From: Rivibacter subsaxonicus
GTDB taxonomy: Bacteria > Pseudomonadota > Gammaproteobacteria > Burkholderiales > Burkholderiaceae_C
DNA length: 64,000 nucleotides
Assembly (NCBI RefSeq): GCF_004217215.1
Contig: NZ_SHKP01000004.1
Location: 1 to 64,000, forward strand
Direction of reading: 5' to 3'
Part shown: positions 50,085-57,818 of the stretch, in pieces
Numbering within the stretch: position 1 is the stretch's first letter
Layout of the letters: every line of letters starts with the position of its first letter
Translations under genes and position numbers: made by a program
Notes under the pieces: model-generated
Databases searched by the model: none
Told to the model about the DNA's origin: nothing
The model's input: only the letters and a program-made list of their open reading frames with translations

Positions 50085-51149
50085 TCAGTGCGGGAATGGC
50101 CACAGGCGCAGCTTTTCCTTGGCGGTGGACCACAGCCGCGCGATACCGTGCGGCTCGACGATCAGGAAGAACACGATCAGCGCGCCGAAGATCATCGACT
50201 CCAAGTGCGATGCCAATGCGGTGTCGATTTGCACGCCGAACAAGGCCGGCAACTGGTTGAGCATGATCGGCAGGATCACGATGAAGGCGGCGCCGAAGAA
50301 GCTGCCCATGATCGAGCCGAGGCCGCCGATGATGACCATGAACAGCAACTGGAACGAGCGGTCGATCGAGAACGCCGCCGGCTCCCACGAGCCGAGGTGG
50401 ACGAAGCCCCACATCGCGCCGGCGACGCCGACGATGAAGGAGCTCACGGCGAAGGCGCTGAGCTTGGCGTAGACCGGCCGGATGCCGATCACGGCTGCTG
50501 CCACGTCCATGTCGCGGATGGCCATCCACTCGCGGCCGATGTGGCCGCGCACCAGGTTCTTGGCCAGCAACGCGAACACCAGAACGACATCGAGGCAGAA
50601 CAGGTACTTGGCCACCGGCGTGTCGAGCGGTATGCCGAGGAAGCTCAGATTGGAAACGTTGACCGAGCCGGACGACGAGTTGTTGGTGAACCAGGCGACG
50701 CGCAGGAATGCCCAGTCGACGAAGAACTGCGCCGCCAGCGTGGCCACCGCCAGGTAGAGGCCCTTGATGCGCAGCGACGGTATGCCGAACAGAACGCCGA
50801 CGGCGGTGGCGCAGGCACCGCCGAGCAGCATCGCCAGCAGCATCGGCATGCCGTCGATGCGGACCTGGAAGTTGTAGGCCGCGTAGGCGCCGACCGCCAT
50901 GAAGGCGCCGGTGCCCAGCGAGATCTGGCCACAGTAACCGACCAGGATGTTCAGCCCGATCGCGGCCAGCGACAGGATCAGGAACGGGATCAGGATCGCG
51001 CGATACAGGTATTCGCTGGCGAAGGCCGGAATGACCAGGAACGCGAAACCCAGCATCAGCAGGATCGCGATTCGGTCCTGCCGGATCGGGAAGATCTGTT
51101 GATCAGCCCGGTAGCTGGTCTTGAACTGGCCGTTCTCGCGGTAGAACAC
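50085..51149 (-). CDS. livM: Liv-type ABC transporter permease LivM
   Basis: The 354-residue inner-membrane permease has about ten hydrophobic segments and LivM family features (GLNILVGYCGQISLGTGAFM, GIPSLRIKGLYLAVATLA, GREWMAIRDMDVAAAVIGI, IIGGLGSIMGSFFGA). It starts at GTG 51149, with AGGAG eight bases upstream, eleven bases after the livH stop. The longer frame extending through livH is an artefact. It pairs with LivH. Confidence 0.93.
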   Translation of the reverse strand: MFYRENGQFKTSYRADQQIFPIRQDRIAILLMLGFAFLVIPAFASEYLYRAILIPFLILSLAAIGLNILVGYCGQISLGTGAFMAVGAYAAYNFQVRIDGMPMLLAMLLGGACATAVGVLFGIPSLRIKGLYLAVATLAAQFFVDWAFLRVAWFTNNSSSGSVNVSNLSFLGIPLDTPVAKYLFCLDVVLVFALLAKNLVRGHIGREWMAIRDMDVAAAVIGIRPVYAKLSAFAVSSFIVGVAGAMWGFVHLGSWEPAAFSIDRSFQLLFMVIIGGLGSIMGSFFGAAFIVILPIMLNQLPALFGVQIDTALASHLESMIFGALIVFFLIVEPHGIARLWSTAKEKLRLWPFPH

Positions 51150-51160
51150 GGATGGAGCTC

Positions 51161-52090
51161 CTAGACGCGATCGATGATCTTTTCGCCGAACAGCCCCTGC
51201 GGGCGAACCAGCAGGAACAGCAGCGCCAGCACGTAGGCGAACCAGATCTCGATGCCGCCACCGAGCATCGGCCCGAGGTAGACCTCGCTGAGCTTTTCGC
51301 CGACGCCGATGATCAGGCCGCCGACGATCGCGCCCGGCACCGAGGTCAGGCCACCGAGGATCACCACCGGCAGCGCCTTCAGCGCCACCAGCGACAGCGA
51401 GAACTGCACGCCGAGCTTGGAGCCCCAGATCACGCCGGCGACCAGCGCGACGAAGCCGGCCACGCTCCAGACGATGACCCAGATGCGGTTGAGCGGGATG
51501 CCGATGCTCTGCGCGGCCTGGTGGTCGTCGGCCACCGCGCGCAGCGCGCGGCCGGTGGCGGTCTTCTGGAAGAACAGGCTGAGTGCCGCCACCAGCGCGG
51601 CGGCAATCAGCGCCGCGTAGAGGTCTTCCTTGTTGATCAGCAGTCCGCCCTCGAACAGGCGATCGAGGATGAAGATCGGCTCCTTGGGCATGCCGATGTC
51701 GATCTTGTAGATGTCGGAGCCGAACACCGTCTGGCCGAAGCCGTCGAGGAAGTAGGCGATGCCGAGCGTGGCCATCAGCAGCGTGATGCCTTCCTGGTTG
51801 ACCAGCTTGGACAGCACCAGCCGGTTGATCAGCCAGGCCACCGCCACCATCACCGCCATCGCGGCGACGAAGCCGAGCACGTTGCCCAGCGTGCGGTTGT
51901 CGAAGCCGAGCCAGGCCGGGATCCACTGCGAGAAGCGCGCCATCGCGAGTGCCGCGAACAGCACCATCGCGCCCTGCGCGAAGTTGAAGACGCCGCTGGC
52001 CTTGTAGATCAGCACGAAGCCGAGCGCGATCAGCGAATAGAGCATGCCGGCCATCAGGCCGCCGAACAGGGTCTCGAGGAAGAAGCCCAT
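51161..52090 (-). CDS. livH: Liv-type ABC transporter permease LivH
   Basis: The 309-residue permease has the LivH pattern: LFGGLMAGMLYSLIALGFVLIYKASGVFN-type start, AVADDHQAAQSIGIPLNRI and VILGGLTSVPGAIVGG. About eight membrane segments are visible. ATG 52090 lies 16 bases after the livG stop. It forms the membrane channel with LivM. Confidence 0.93.
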   Translation of the reverse strand: MGFFLETLFGGLMAGMLYSLIALGFVLIYKASGVFNFAQGAMVLFAALAMARFSQWIPAWLGFDNRTLGNVLGFVAAMAVMVAVAWLINRLVLSKLVNQEGITLLMATLGIAYFLDGFGQTVFGSDIYKIDIGMPKEPIFILDRLFEGGLLINKEDLYAALIAAALVAALSLFFQKTATGRALRAVADDHQAAQSIGIPLNRIWVIVWSVAGFVALVAGVIWGSKLGVQFSLSLVALKALPVVILGGLTSVPGAIVGGLIIGVGEKLSEVYLGPMLGGGIEIWFAYVLALLFLLVRPQGLFGEKIIDRV

Positions 52091-52106
52091 CGATGCAACC
52101 TCGCGC

Positions 52107-52883
52107 TCAGTGGCTGGTGCCGAGGTACGCGCGGATCACGTCCTCGTTGCCGCGCACCTCGTCCGGGGTGCCGTCGCCGATCTTCTTGCCGTAGTCGAGC
52201 ACGACCACGCGGTCGGAGATGTCCATCACCACGCCCATGTCGTGCTCGATCAGCACGATGGTGGTGCCGAACTCCTCGTTGACGTCGAGGATGAAGCGGC
52301 ACATGTCCTGCTTTTCCTCTACGTTCATGCCGGCCATCGGCTCGTCGAGCAGCAGCACCTGCGGCTCCATCGCCAGCGCGCGGCCGAGGTCGACGCGCTT
52401 CTGCAGGCCGTAGGGCAGGCGGCCGACAGGTGTCTTGCGGTGAGCCTGGATCTCGAGGAAATCGATGATGCGCTCGACCACCGCGCGATGCGCCATCTCC
52501 TCGCGCTCGGCCGGGCCGATGCGCAGCGCCTGCAGGAACAGGTTGCTCTTCATGCGCAGGTTGCGCCCGGTCATGATGTTGTCGAGCACGCTCATGCCCT
52601 TGAACAGCGCCAGGTTCTGGAAGGTGCGCGCCACGCCCATCTCGGCCACCTGGCGCGAGTTCATGTGCTTGAAGGTCTTGCCGCGGAAGCTGATCGAGCC
52701 TTCCTGCGGTTGGTAGACGCCGTTGATGCAGTTGAGCATCGAGCTCTTGCCGGCGCCGTTGGGGCCGATGATCGCGCGCACCTCGTGCTCGCGCACGTCG
52801 AAGCTGATGTCCGAGAGCGCCTTGACGCCGCCGAAACGCAGGCTGATGTTGCGCACGTCGAGGATCACTGAACCGTCGGCCAT
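52107..52883 (-). CDS. livG: Liv-type ABC transporter ATP-binding protein LivG
   Basis: The 258-residue ATPase has Walker A GPNGAGKSS near residue 40, LivG-type GVARTFQNLALFKGMSVLDN, a degenerate signature (LPYGLQKRVDLGRAL), Walker B VLLLDEPMAGMN and the switch His in LIEHDMGVV. ATG 52883 shares a base with the ligase stop (TGATG); GTG 52886 is an alternative. Coupling to the ligase gene is therefore tight. Confidence 0.95.
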   Translation of the reverse strand: MADGSVILDVRNISLRFGGVKALSDISFDVREHEVRAIIGPNGAGKSSMLNCINGVYQPQEGSISFRGKTFKHMNSRQVAEMGVARTFQNLALFKGMSVLDNIMTGRNLRMKSNLFLQALRIGPAEREEMAHRAVVERIIDFLEIQAHRKTPVGRLPYGLQKRVDLGRALAMEPQVLLLDEPMAGMNVEEKQDMCRFILDVNEEFGTTIVLIEHDMGVVMDISDRVVVLDYGKKIGDGTPDEVRGNEDVIRAYLGTSH

Positions 52884-54838
52884 CACGCGGCCCTCCCGAG
52901 GGCAGCCGCGGCCGGGTAGGTTTCGGCCTCGCCGATCTTCAGCGTGGCCGAGATGCTACCGCTGCGGCCGTCCTCGAACTTGACCTGGGTCTCGATGTAC
53001 TGCTCGCTCGCACCGGCATAGAGCGCCTCGACCAGCACGCCGTACTTCTCGGCGATGGTGCCGCGACGGACCTTGTTGGTTCGGGTCAGCTCGCCGTCGT
53101 CGGCGTCGAGTTCCTTGTGCAGGATCAGGAAGCGGCTGATCTGCGAGCCCGCCAGCAGCGCGTCGGCGGCGAGGTCGGCGTTGACCTTCTGCACGCAGTC
53201 GCGCACCAACTCCGCCACCTCCGGCTTGGCCGCCAGGTCGGCGTAGCCGGCGTAGGGCAGGTTGCGCTTCTCGGCCCAGTTGCCGACCGCATCGAAGTCG
53301 ATGTTGATGAAGGCGCAGACGCGGTCACGCTGGTGGCCGAAGGCGACCGCCTCCTTGATGAAGGGAAAGAACTTCAGCTTGTTCTCGACGTACTTGGGCG
53401 CGAACAGCGCGCCGTCGCTGGCGCCCCCGGCCAGGCGGCCGACGTCCTTGGCGCGATCGATGATCTTGAGGTGGCCGCCGGCATCGAGAAAGCCGGCGTC
53501 GCCGGTGCGGTACCAGCCATCGGCGCTCGTGACCTCGGCGGTGGCGCCCGGGTTCTTGTAGTACTCCTTGAACAGGCCGGGCGATCGCACCAGGATCTCG
53601 CCGCTGTCGTCGACCTTGATCTCGACGCCCTCGATCGGCACGCCGACGGTGTCGGCACGCACCTCGTTGTCTGGCTGCAGGCAGACGAAGACCGCGGTCT
53701 CGGTCGAGCCGTAGAGCTGTTTGAGGTTGATGCCGATCGAGCGGTAGAAGCTGAACAGGTCGGGTCCGATCGCCTCGCCGGCGGTGTAGGCCACGCGTAC
53801 CCGGGACAGGCCCAGCGTGTTGCGCAGCGGGCCATAGACGAAGAGCTGGCCGAGCGCGTAGTGCAGGCGGTCGATGGGAGGCAGCGGGTGGCCGTCGAGT
53901 GCCGACGGGCCGACCCGGCGTGCCAGGTCCATGAAGTGCCGGAACAGCCAGCGTTTGAAGCTGCCGGCGTCTTCCATGCGGATCATCACGCTGGTCAGCA
54001 GGCCCTCGAAGACGCGCGGCGGCGCGAAGTAGTAAGTGGGGCCGACCTCCTTCAGGTCGATCGTCACCGTGCTCGCGTTCTCCGGACAGTTGACGACATA
54101 ACCGCAGGCCAGCCACTGCGAGTAGCTGAAGATGTTCTGGCCGACCCAGGCCGGTGGCAGGTAGGCCAGTACTTCCTCGTGCTCCGTGAGCTTGTCGAAG
54201 CGGGCGCCGGCGGCGGCGCGGTCGATCAGCGAGGCGTGCGTATGCACCACGCCCTTCGGGTTGCCGGTGGTGCCGGAGGTGAAGAACATCGCCGCCACGT
54301 CCTGCGGCTGCGCGCGCTCGCCCTCGGCCCTGACGAAGTCAGGCTGGTGGATGTTGAAGTTGAGCCCGTCAGCCACCAGCGTGTCGAGCGAGGCCAGGCC
54401 CGGCTCCTCGACCTTGCGCATGCCGCGCGGGTCGTCGTACCAGATGCGTGCGAGGCGCGGGCATTGCGGGCGGATCTCGAGCAGCTTGTCGACCTGCTCC
54501 TGGTTCTCGACGATGGCGAAGCCGACCTCGGCGTTGCCGAGCGGAAACAAGAACTCGGCCGCGACGGCGTCCTGGTACAGCGGCACCGGGATACCGCCCA
54601 GTGTCTGCACTGCCAGCATCGAGGCGTAGAGCCGGGGACGGTTGTCGCCGACCACGACCACATGGTCGCCGCGCGCGAGGCCGGCCGCCGCGAGACCGCC
54701 GGCTATATCGCGCACCAGCGCGGCCAGTTCGCCCCAACTCAGCGTCTGCCAGATGCCGTATTCCTTCTCGCGCAGCGCCGGCGCCTGCGGGCGCTGCGTC
54801 GCGTGCTCGTGAAGAAGGCGAACGAACGTGGTCTGCAC
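52883..54838 (-). CDS. AMP-forming long-chain-type acyl-CoA synthetase
   Basis: The 651-residue enzyme activates a carboxylic acid to its CoA thioester via an adenylate. It has the ATP loop FFTSGTTGNPKG near residue 190, YGSTETAVFVC near 370, the WYRTGDAGFLD motif and IIDRAKDVGRL near the C-terminal hinge. It resembles the long-chain (FACS-like) group seen at the head of Liv operons. It starts at GTG 54838, with AAGGAG eight bases upstream. It is the first gene of the nine-gene operon. A TAGCAT -10 lies at 54871-54866, with a regulator-like palindrome just upstream. Confidence 0.92.
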   Translation of the reverse strand: MQTTFVRLLHEHATQRPQAPALREKEYGIWQTLSWGELAALVRDIAGGLAAAGLARGDHVVVVGDNRPRLYASMLAVQTLGGIPVPLYQDAVAAEFLFPLGNAEVGFAIVENQEQVDKLLEIRPQCPRLARIWYDDPRGMRKVEEPGLASLDTLVADGLNFNIHQPDFVRAEGERAQPQDVAAMFFTSGTTGNPKGVVHTHASLIDRAAAGARFDKLTEHEEVLAYLPPAWVGQNIFSYSQWLACGYVVNCPENASTVTIDLKEVGPTYYFAPPRVFEGLLTSVMIRMEDAGSFKRWLFRHFMDLARRVGPSALDGHPLPPIDRLHYALGQLFVYGPLRNTLGLSRVRVAYTAGEAIGPDLFSFYRSIGINLKQLYGSTETAVFVCLQPDNEVRADTVGVPIEGVEIKVDDSGEILVRSPGLFKEYYKNPGATAEVTSADGWYRTGDAGFLDAGGHLKIIDRAKDVGRLAGGASDGALFAPKYVENKLKFFPFIKEAVAFGHQRDRVCAFINIDFDAVGNWAEKRNLPYAGYADLAAKPEVAELVRDCVQKVNADLAADALLAGSQISRFLILHKELDADDGELTRTNKVRRGTIAEKYGVLVEALYAGASEQYIETQVKFEDGRSGSISATLKIGEAETYPAAAALGRAA

Positions 54839-54892
54839 CTGGGTTCTCCTTGCGGATGCGTCGCGATGCTAGGGCGCGCTTTGACGCCGAGG

Positions 54893-54908
54893 TGTCTTTC
54901 CAAAGACA
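54893..54908. promoter_or_regulatory. Predicted Crp/Fnr-family operator between regulator and Liv operon
   Basis: TGTCTTT-CC-AAAGACA is a perfect 16-bp inverted repeat, the size of Crp/Fnr-family sites. Its centre lies about 41-42 bases upstream of the start expected from the TAGCAT -10 at 54871-54866, the class II activator position. The neighbouring divergent gene encodes a Crp/Fnr-type protein. Confidence 0.65.
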
Positions 54909-55000
54909 ATCTAAGGGCCTGTCCGGAAGGGACTTTCCCACCCCCTGATCGCAAGTCGCTGGCTCCTCCCGTGCAAACCGTCGCCCCCGAAGCGCTCACC

Positions 55001-55708
55001 ATGGCCGGCCTGCGGGCGCGCTCGCGCGCGGCGCACACCGACGAGTTCGATGCCGTGCCCTGGGTGGCGCGGCTGGACGACGAGGATCGCCTGCTCGCGC
55101 AGCAGACGATGCGGGTGGTCGAGGTGGCCGCTGGCGAGACGGTGTGCCGCGTCGGCCGTGCCCCGACCTACTGGTTCGGCCTGCTCGACGGCCTGCTCAA
55201 GATGAGCAACGACTCGGCGGTCGGGATGCCGATCACCTTTACGGGCGTGCCGCCTGGCGGCTGGTTCGGCGAGGGCACCGCGCTCAAGCGCGAGCCCTAC
55301 CGCTACAACATCGAGGCGCTGCGCAGCAGCCTGGTGGCCGGCATACCGGTCGAGACCTTCCATCTGCTACTCGAACGCAGCATCGGCTTCAACCGCTTCA
55401 TCCTGCAGCAGCTCAACGAGCGGCTCGGCCAGTTCATCGGTGCGCGCGAGATCGACCGATTGAGCGACCCCGACTCACGCGTCGCACGCAGCCTGGGCGC
55501 ACTGTTCCATCCGGTGCTCTACCCCGGCGTCGGCTCGCTGCTCAAGATCACCCAGCAGGAGCTGGGCTACCTGGTCGGCCTGTCGCGCCAGCGGGTCAAC
55601 GTCGCGCTGCGAACGTTGCAGGCGGTCGGCCTGATCCGCATCGAGTACGGCGGTGTGCGCGTGCTCGACCTCGAAGGCCTGCGGCGCTACCAGTCGCGTG
55701 CGGCATGA
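55001..55708 (+). CDS. Crp/Fnr-family transcriptional regulator
   Basis: The 235-residue protein has an N-terminal cyclic-nucleotide-binding-like beta-roll (GETVCRVGRAPTYWFGLLDG, PPGGWFGEG), a long dimerisation helix (LQQLNERLGQFIG) and a C-terminal winged helix (TQQELGYLVGLSRQRVNVALRTL). There is no Fnr-type cysteine cluster. ATG 55001 is the conservative start; GTG 54971 in frame would add ten residues. It is divergent from the acyl-CoA ligase-Liv operon and probably activates it. The effector is unknown; an acyl-CoA or the imported acid is plausible. Confidence 0.88.
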   Translation: MAGLRARSRAAHTDEFDAVPWVARLDDEDRLLAQQTMRVVEVAAGETVCRVGRAPTYWFGLLDGLLKMSNDSAVGMPITFTGVPPGGWFGEGTALKREPYRYNIEALRSSLVAGIPVETFHLLLERSIGFNRFILQQLNERLGQFIGAREIDRLSDPDSRVARSLGALFHPVLYPGVGSLLKITQQELGYLVGLSRQRVNVALRTLQAVGLIRIEYGGVRVLDLEGLRRYQSRAA

Positions 55709-55754
55709 GAAAGGGCAGCCGAAGCTGCCATCGGGTCATTGCGGCAGCCGCAGA

Positions 55755-56264
55755 TCAGACGCGGCGGCGCGTCGCGACGAAGCCGATCGCGCCGAGGCCG
55801 GCCAGCATCAACGCGTAGGTGCCCGGCGCGCGCGCGGGCGGGATCTCGAGCGCGTCTGCGGGGTCGTTGCCGTCGGCAGCCGGCGGCCGATCACGGGCGA
55901 TGGTCGCGTCGGCGTAGAGGTCGGCCGCACGGCTGTGCGTGTCATAGCCGATGCCGCCAGCCAACTCGCTGAACGCAGCGTCGGCACCAGGGCGGTCGGG
56001 GTTCGCGAAGCCGCCGTCGTTTGCGGCAGCCGTGCAGATCAGGCACCGGCCGGTTGCTTCGCCGTCCTGGCTCGGGCCAGCGTGCCAAGCGGCACTGGCA
56101 TACCAGCCAAGCTCGAAGGGTCGGAACTCCTCGGAGCCGTGGCGGACGAGCGCGTCACGTACGGCGCCGCCGTCGCCGTAACCGAAGATGTACTGATCCT
56201 CGGCCAGCGCCGGGATGCTCATGACCGTGGCGATGGCGAGCACTCGCAAGGAGGCTTGGTTCAT
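55755..56264 (-). CDS. Exported protein with PEP-CTERM-like C-terminal anchor
   Basis: The 169-residue product has a signal peptide (VLAIATVMSIPALA) and ends with ARAPGTYALMLAGLGAIGFV followed by basic residues. This is the PEP-CTERM sorting tripartite tail except that the usual PEP reads RAP. In PEP-CTERM systems exosortase cleaves this tail during export to the surface. The central part is Asp/Gly-rich and not recognised. AAGGAGG precedes ATG 56264. No exosortase gene is in the window. Confidence 0.7.
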   Translation of the reverse strand: MNQASLRVLAIATVMSIPALAEDQYIFGYGDGGAVRDALVRHGSEEFRPFELGWYASAAWHAGPSQDGEATGRCLICTAAANDGGFANPDRPGADAAFSELAGGIGYDTHSRAADLYADATIARDRPPAADGNDPADALEIPPARAPGTYALMLAGLGAIGFVATRRRV

Positions 56265-56414
56265 GAGGGCTCTTGGACTGCATGGCCGCGGACGGATCTC
56301 TGCGGCAATCGATCAACCTTAGGTGAGCGATGGCAGGAAACAGCCCCACGGTCGAAGCCTGGCACACCCGCGAGCGCGGGGGTCGGTAGCTTCTCGTTAC
56401 GCGCCGGGCGGCTC

Positions 56415-57311
56415 TCAGCCGCCCGCCACGCCCGCAGCCACGTGGCCGGCCGGCACATGGCCGGCAGCGCTCTCCACGTGGCGCGTCTGGTCGTCGAAGA
56501 AGAAGTCGGGTTCGAACTCGCGCAGGAACTCGCCCTTTGCGAGGCCGCCCAGGAACATGGCTTCGTCGATCTCGATCTGCCAGTCCATCAGCGTGCGCAC
56601 GGCGCGCTCGTGCGCCGGTGCGCTGCGCGCGGTAACGAGCGCGGTGCGCAGTCTCATCGCGGCAGTGCCCTCGCGCTGCAGCCTTTGCAGCGCCGTCAGC
56701 AGCGGCTTGAAGGGGCCGGCCGGCAGCGGGCTCGCCGCGCGTGCCGCCTCGTGGCGCTGGAACTCGTCGAGCCCGTCGGCCTGGAACACGCGCTCGGCCT
56801 CGTCCGAGAACAGCACCGCGTCGCCGTCGAAGGCGATGCGAACCTCGTTGGGATGGGCATCGGTGGCGCGCGCAGAATGCGGCAGCACGCGCGCGGCCGG
56901 GAATCCGCGCTCGAGCGCGGCCCGCACATCGGCCTCGTTGGCGCTGAGGAACAGGTTGGCGCTCAGCGGCTTCAGGTAGCGCCACGGCGAGGCGCCGCGC
57001 GTGAACACGCCGCGCTGGATCGGCAGGCCGTAGTGCTGGCAAGAGCGGAACACGCGCAGGCCCGAGACCGGGTCGTTGCGCGACACGATCACCACCTCGA
57101 CCCGCGCGGCGTCGCCCGAGTTGAAGCTGAGCAGCTTGCGCACCAATGAGAAGGCGACGCCCGGACGCGCCGGCTTCTCCAGGCGCTGCAACTGCAGTTG
57201 CATGTAGGCGCGGTCGTCGTTCGCTTCGAAGACGGTGTTCTCCTCCTCGAAGTCGAAAAGCGCGCGCGATGAGATGGCCACGACCAACTGGTCGGCAAGG
57301 GTGACGGGCAT
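56415..57311 (-). CDS. Cytosolic 5'-nucleotidase (NT5C1-like family)
   Basis: The 298-residue protein matches the bacterial members of the 5'-nucleotidase family (PF06189-type), which remove phosphate from nucleoside monophosphates. Typical features are VVAISSRALFDFEEEN near the N-terminus with the catalytic Asp, VEVVIVSRNDP, NLFLSANEADV and RIAFDGDAVLFSDEAE. A TAGCAT -10-like element ends only six bases before ATG 57311, so the transcript may be leaderless. Confidence 0.85.
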   Translation of the reverse strand: MPVTLADQLVVAISSRALFDFEEENTVFEANDDRAYMQLQLQRLEKPARPGVAFSLVRKLLSFNSGDAARVEVVIVSRNDPVSGLRVFRSCQHYGLPIQRGVFTRGASPWRYLKPLSANLFLSANEADVRAALERGFPAARVLPHSARATDAHPNEVRIAFDGDAVLFSDEAERVFQADGLDEFQRHEAARAASPLPAGPFKPLLTALQRLQREGTAAMRLRTALVTARSAPAHERAVRTLMDWQIEIDEAMFLGGLAKGEFLREFEPDFFFDDQTRHVESAAGHVPAGHVAAGVAGG

Positions 57312-57402
57312 GACCGGATGCTAGCCGGCCGGACGGACGCCAGCCGTGACGGCGCGCTGCGCTCCTTGCCGGCGAGCAAGGAGGCGCCAAAGCGCATACA
57401 CT

Positions 57403-57414
57403 AGGGTTAACCCT
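57403..57414. promoter_or_regulatory. 12-bp perfect palindrome after a -10-like element
   Basis: AGGGTTAACCCT immediately follows a TACACT -10-like hexamer (57397-57402), so a bound protein would cover the expected start of the rightward small gene at 57486. An 8-bp hairpin (CTCCTTGC/GCAAGGAG, 57362-57383) lies just upstream. Confidence 0.4.
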
Positions 57415-57485
57415 TAACTGCCGCAGCGCAGATCGTCGAGTCCCGGCAGTCCGCGCGCCGGTCGCCACTGCATCACGGAGATCCC

Positions 57486-57803
57486 ATGTTCAACCGCCTG
57501 CTGTCAAAGCTCGTGCCGGCACTCGTGCTGGCTGCCGCCGCCACCCTGCCGGCCCACGCGCAACGCGCGCTGCCGTCCCAGGACTTCGACGTTTATGTCG
57601 ACCTGCCGACCGGCTTTGCCTTCATCAAGACGCCGATCGGCTGGAAATTCATCCGCAAGCTCGACGTGGCGCAACTCAAGAAGCTGCACCCGATGACGCT
57701 GACCACGCTGTTGGAACCGTCGCCGGCCGATGCCCTGGGCAGCCCGCGCCTCGCTCGACTCGAATCGCGTGCCGACGCGATCCGCGCAGGCGGCGAAGAT
57801 TGA
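57486..57803 (+). CDS. Small exported protein of unknown function
   Basis: The 105-residue product has a signal peptide (LVPALVLAAAATLPAHA) and a short domain beginning RALPSQDFDVYVDLPTGFAF. No family is recognised. The start at 57486 is preceded by GGAG. It is convergent with the MipA/OmpV gene. Confidence 0.65.
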   Translation: MFNRLLSKLVPALVLAAAATLPAHAQRALPSQDFDVYVDLPTGFAFIKTPIGWKFIRKLDVAQLKKLHPMTLTTLLEPSPADALGSPRLARLESRADAIRAGGED

Positions 57804-57818
57804 GCGTCGCACCGACGG

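Noticed and set aside
50008-50529. N-terminal extension of the Liv-type binding protein to 619 residues
   Set aside because: It overlaps the livM gene in another frame. The signal peptide starts at 50007 with GGAGG in front.
53117-55000. Open frame upstream of the Crp/Fnr gene, giving an apparent 863-residue protein
   Set aside because: The part before about 54971 is antisense to the acyl-CoA ligase gene. Only the last ~235 codons match the Crp/Fnr family.
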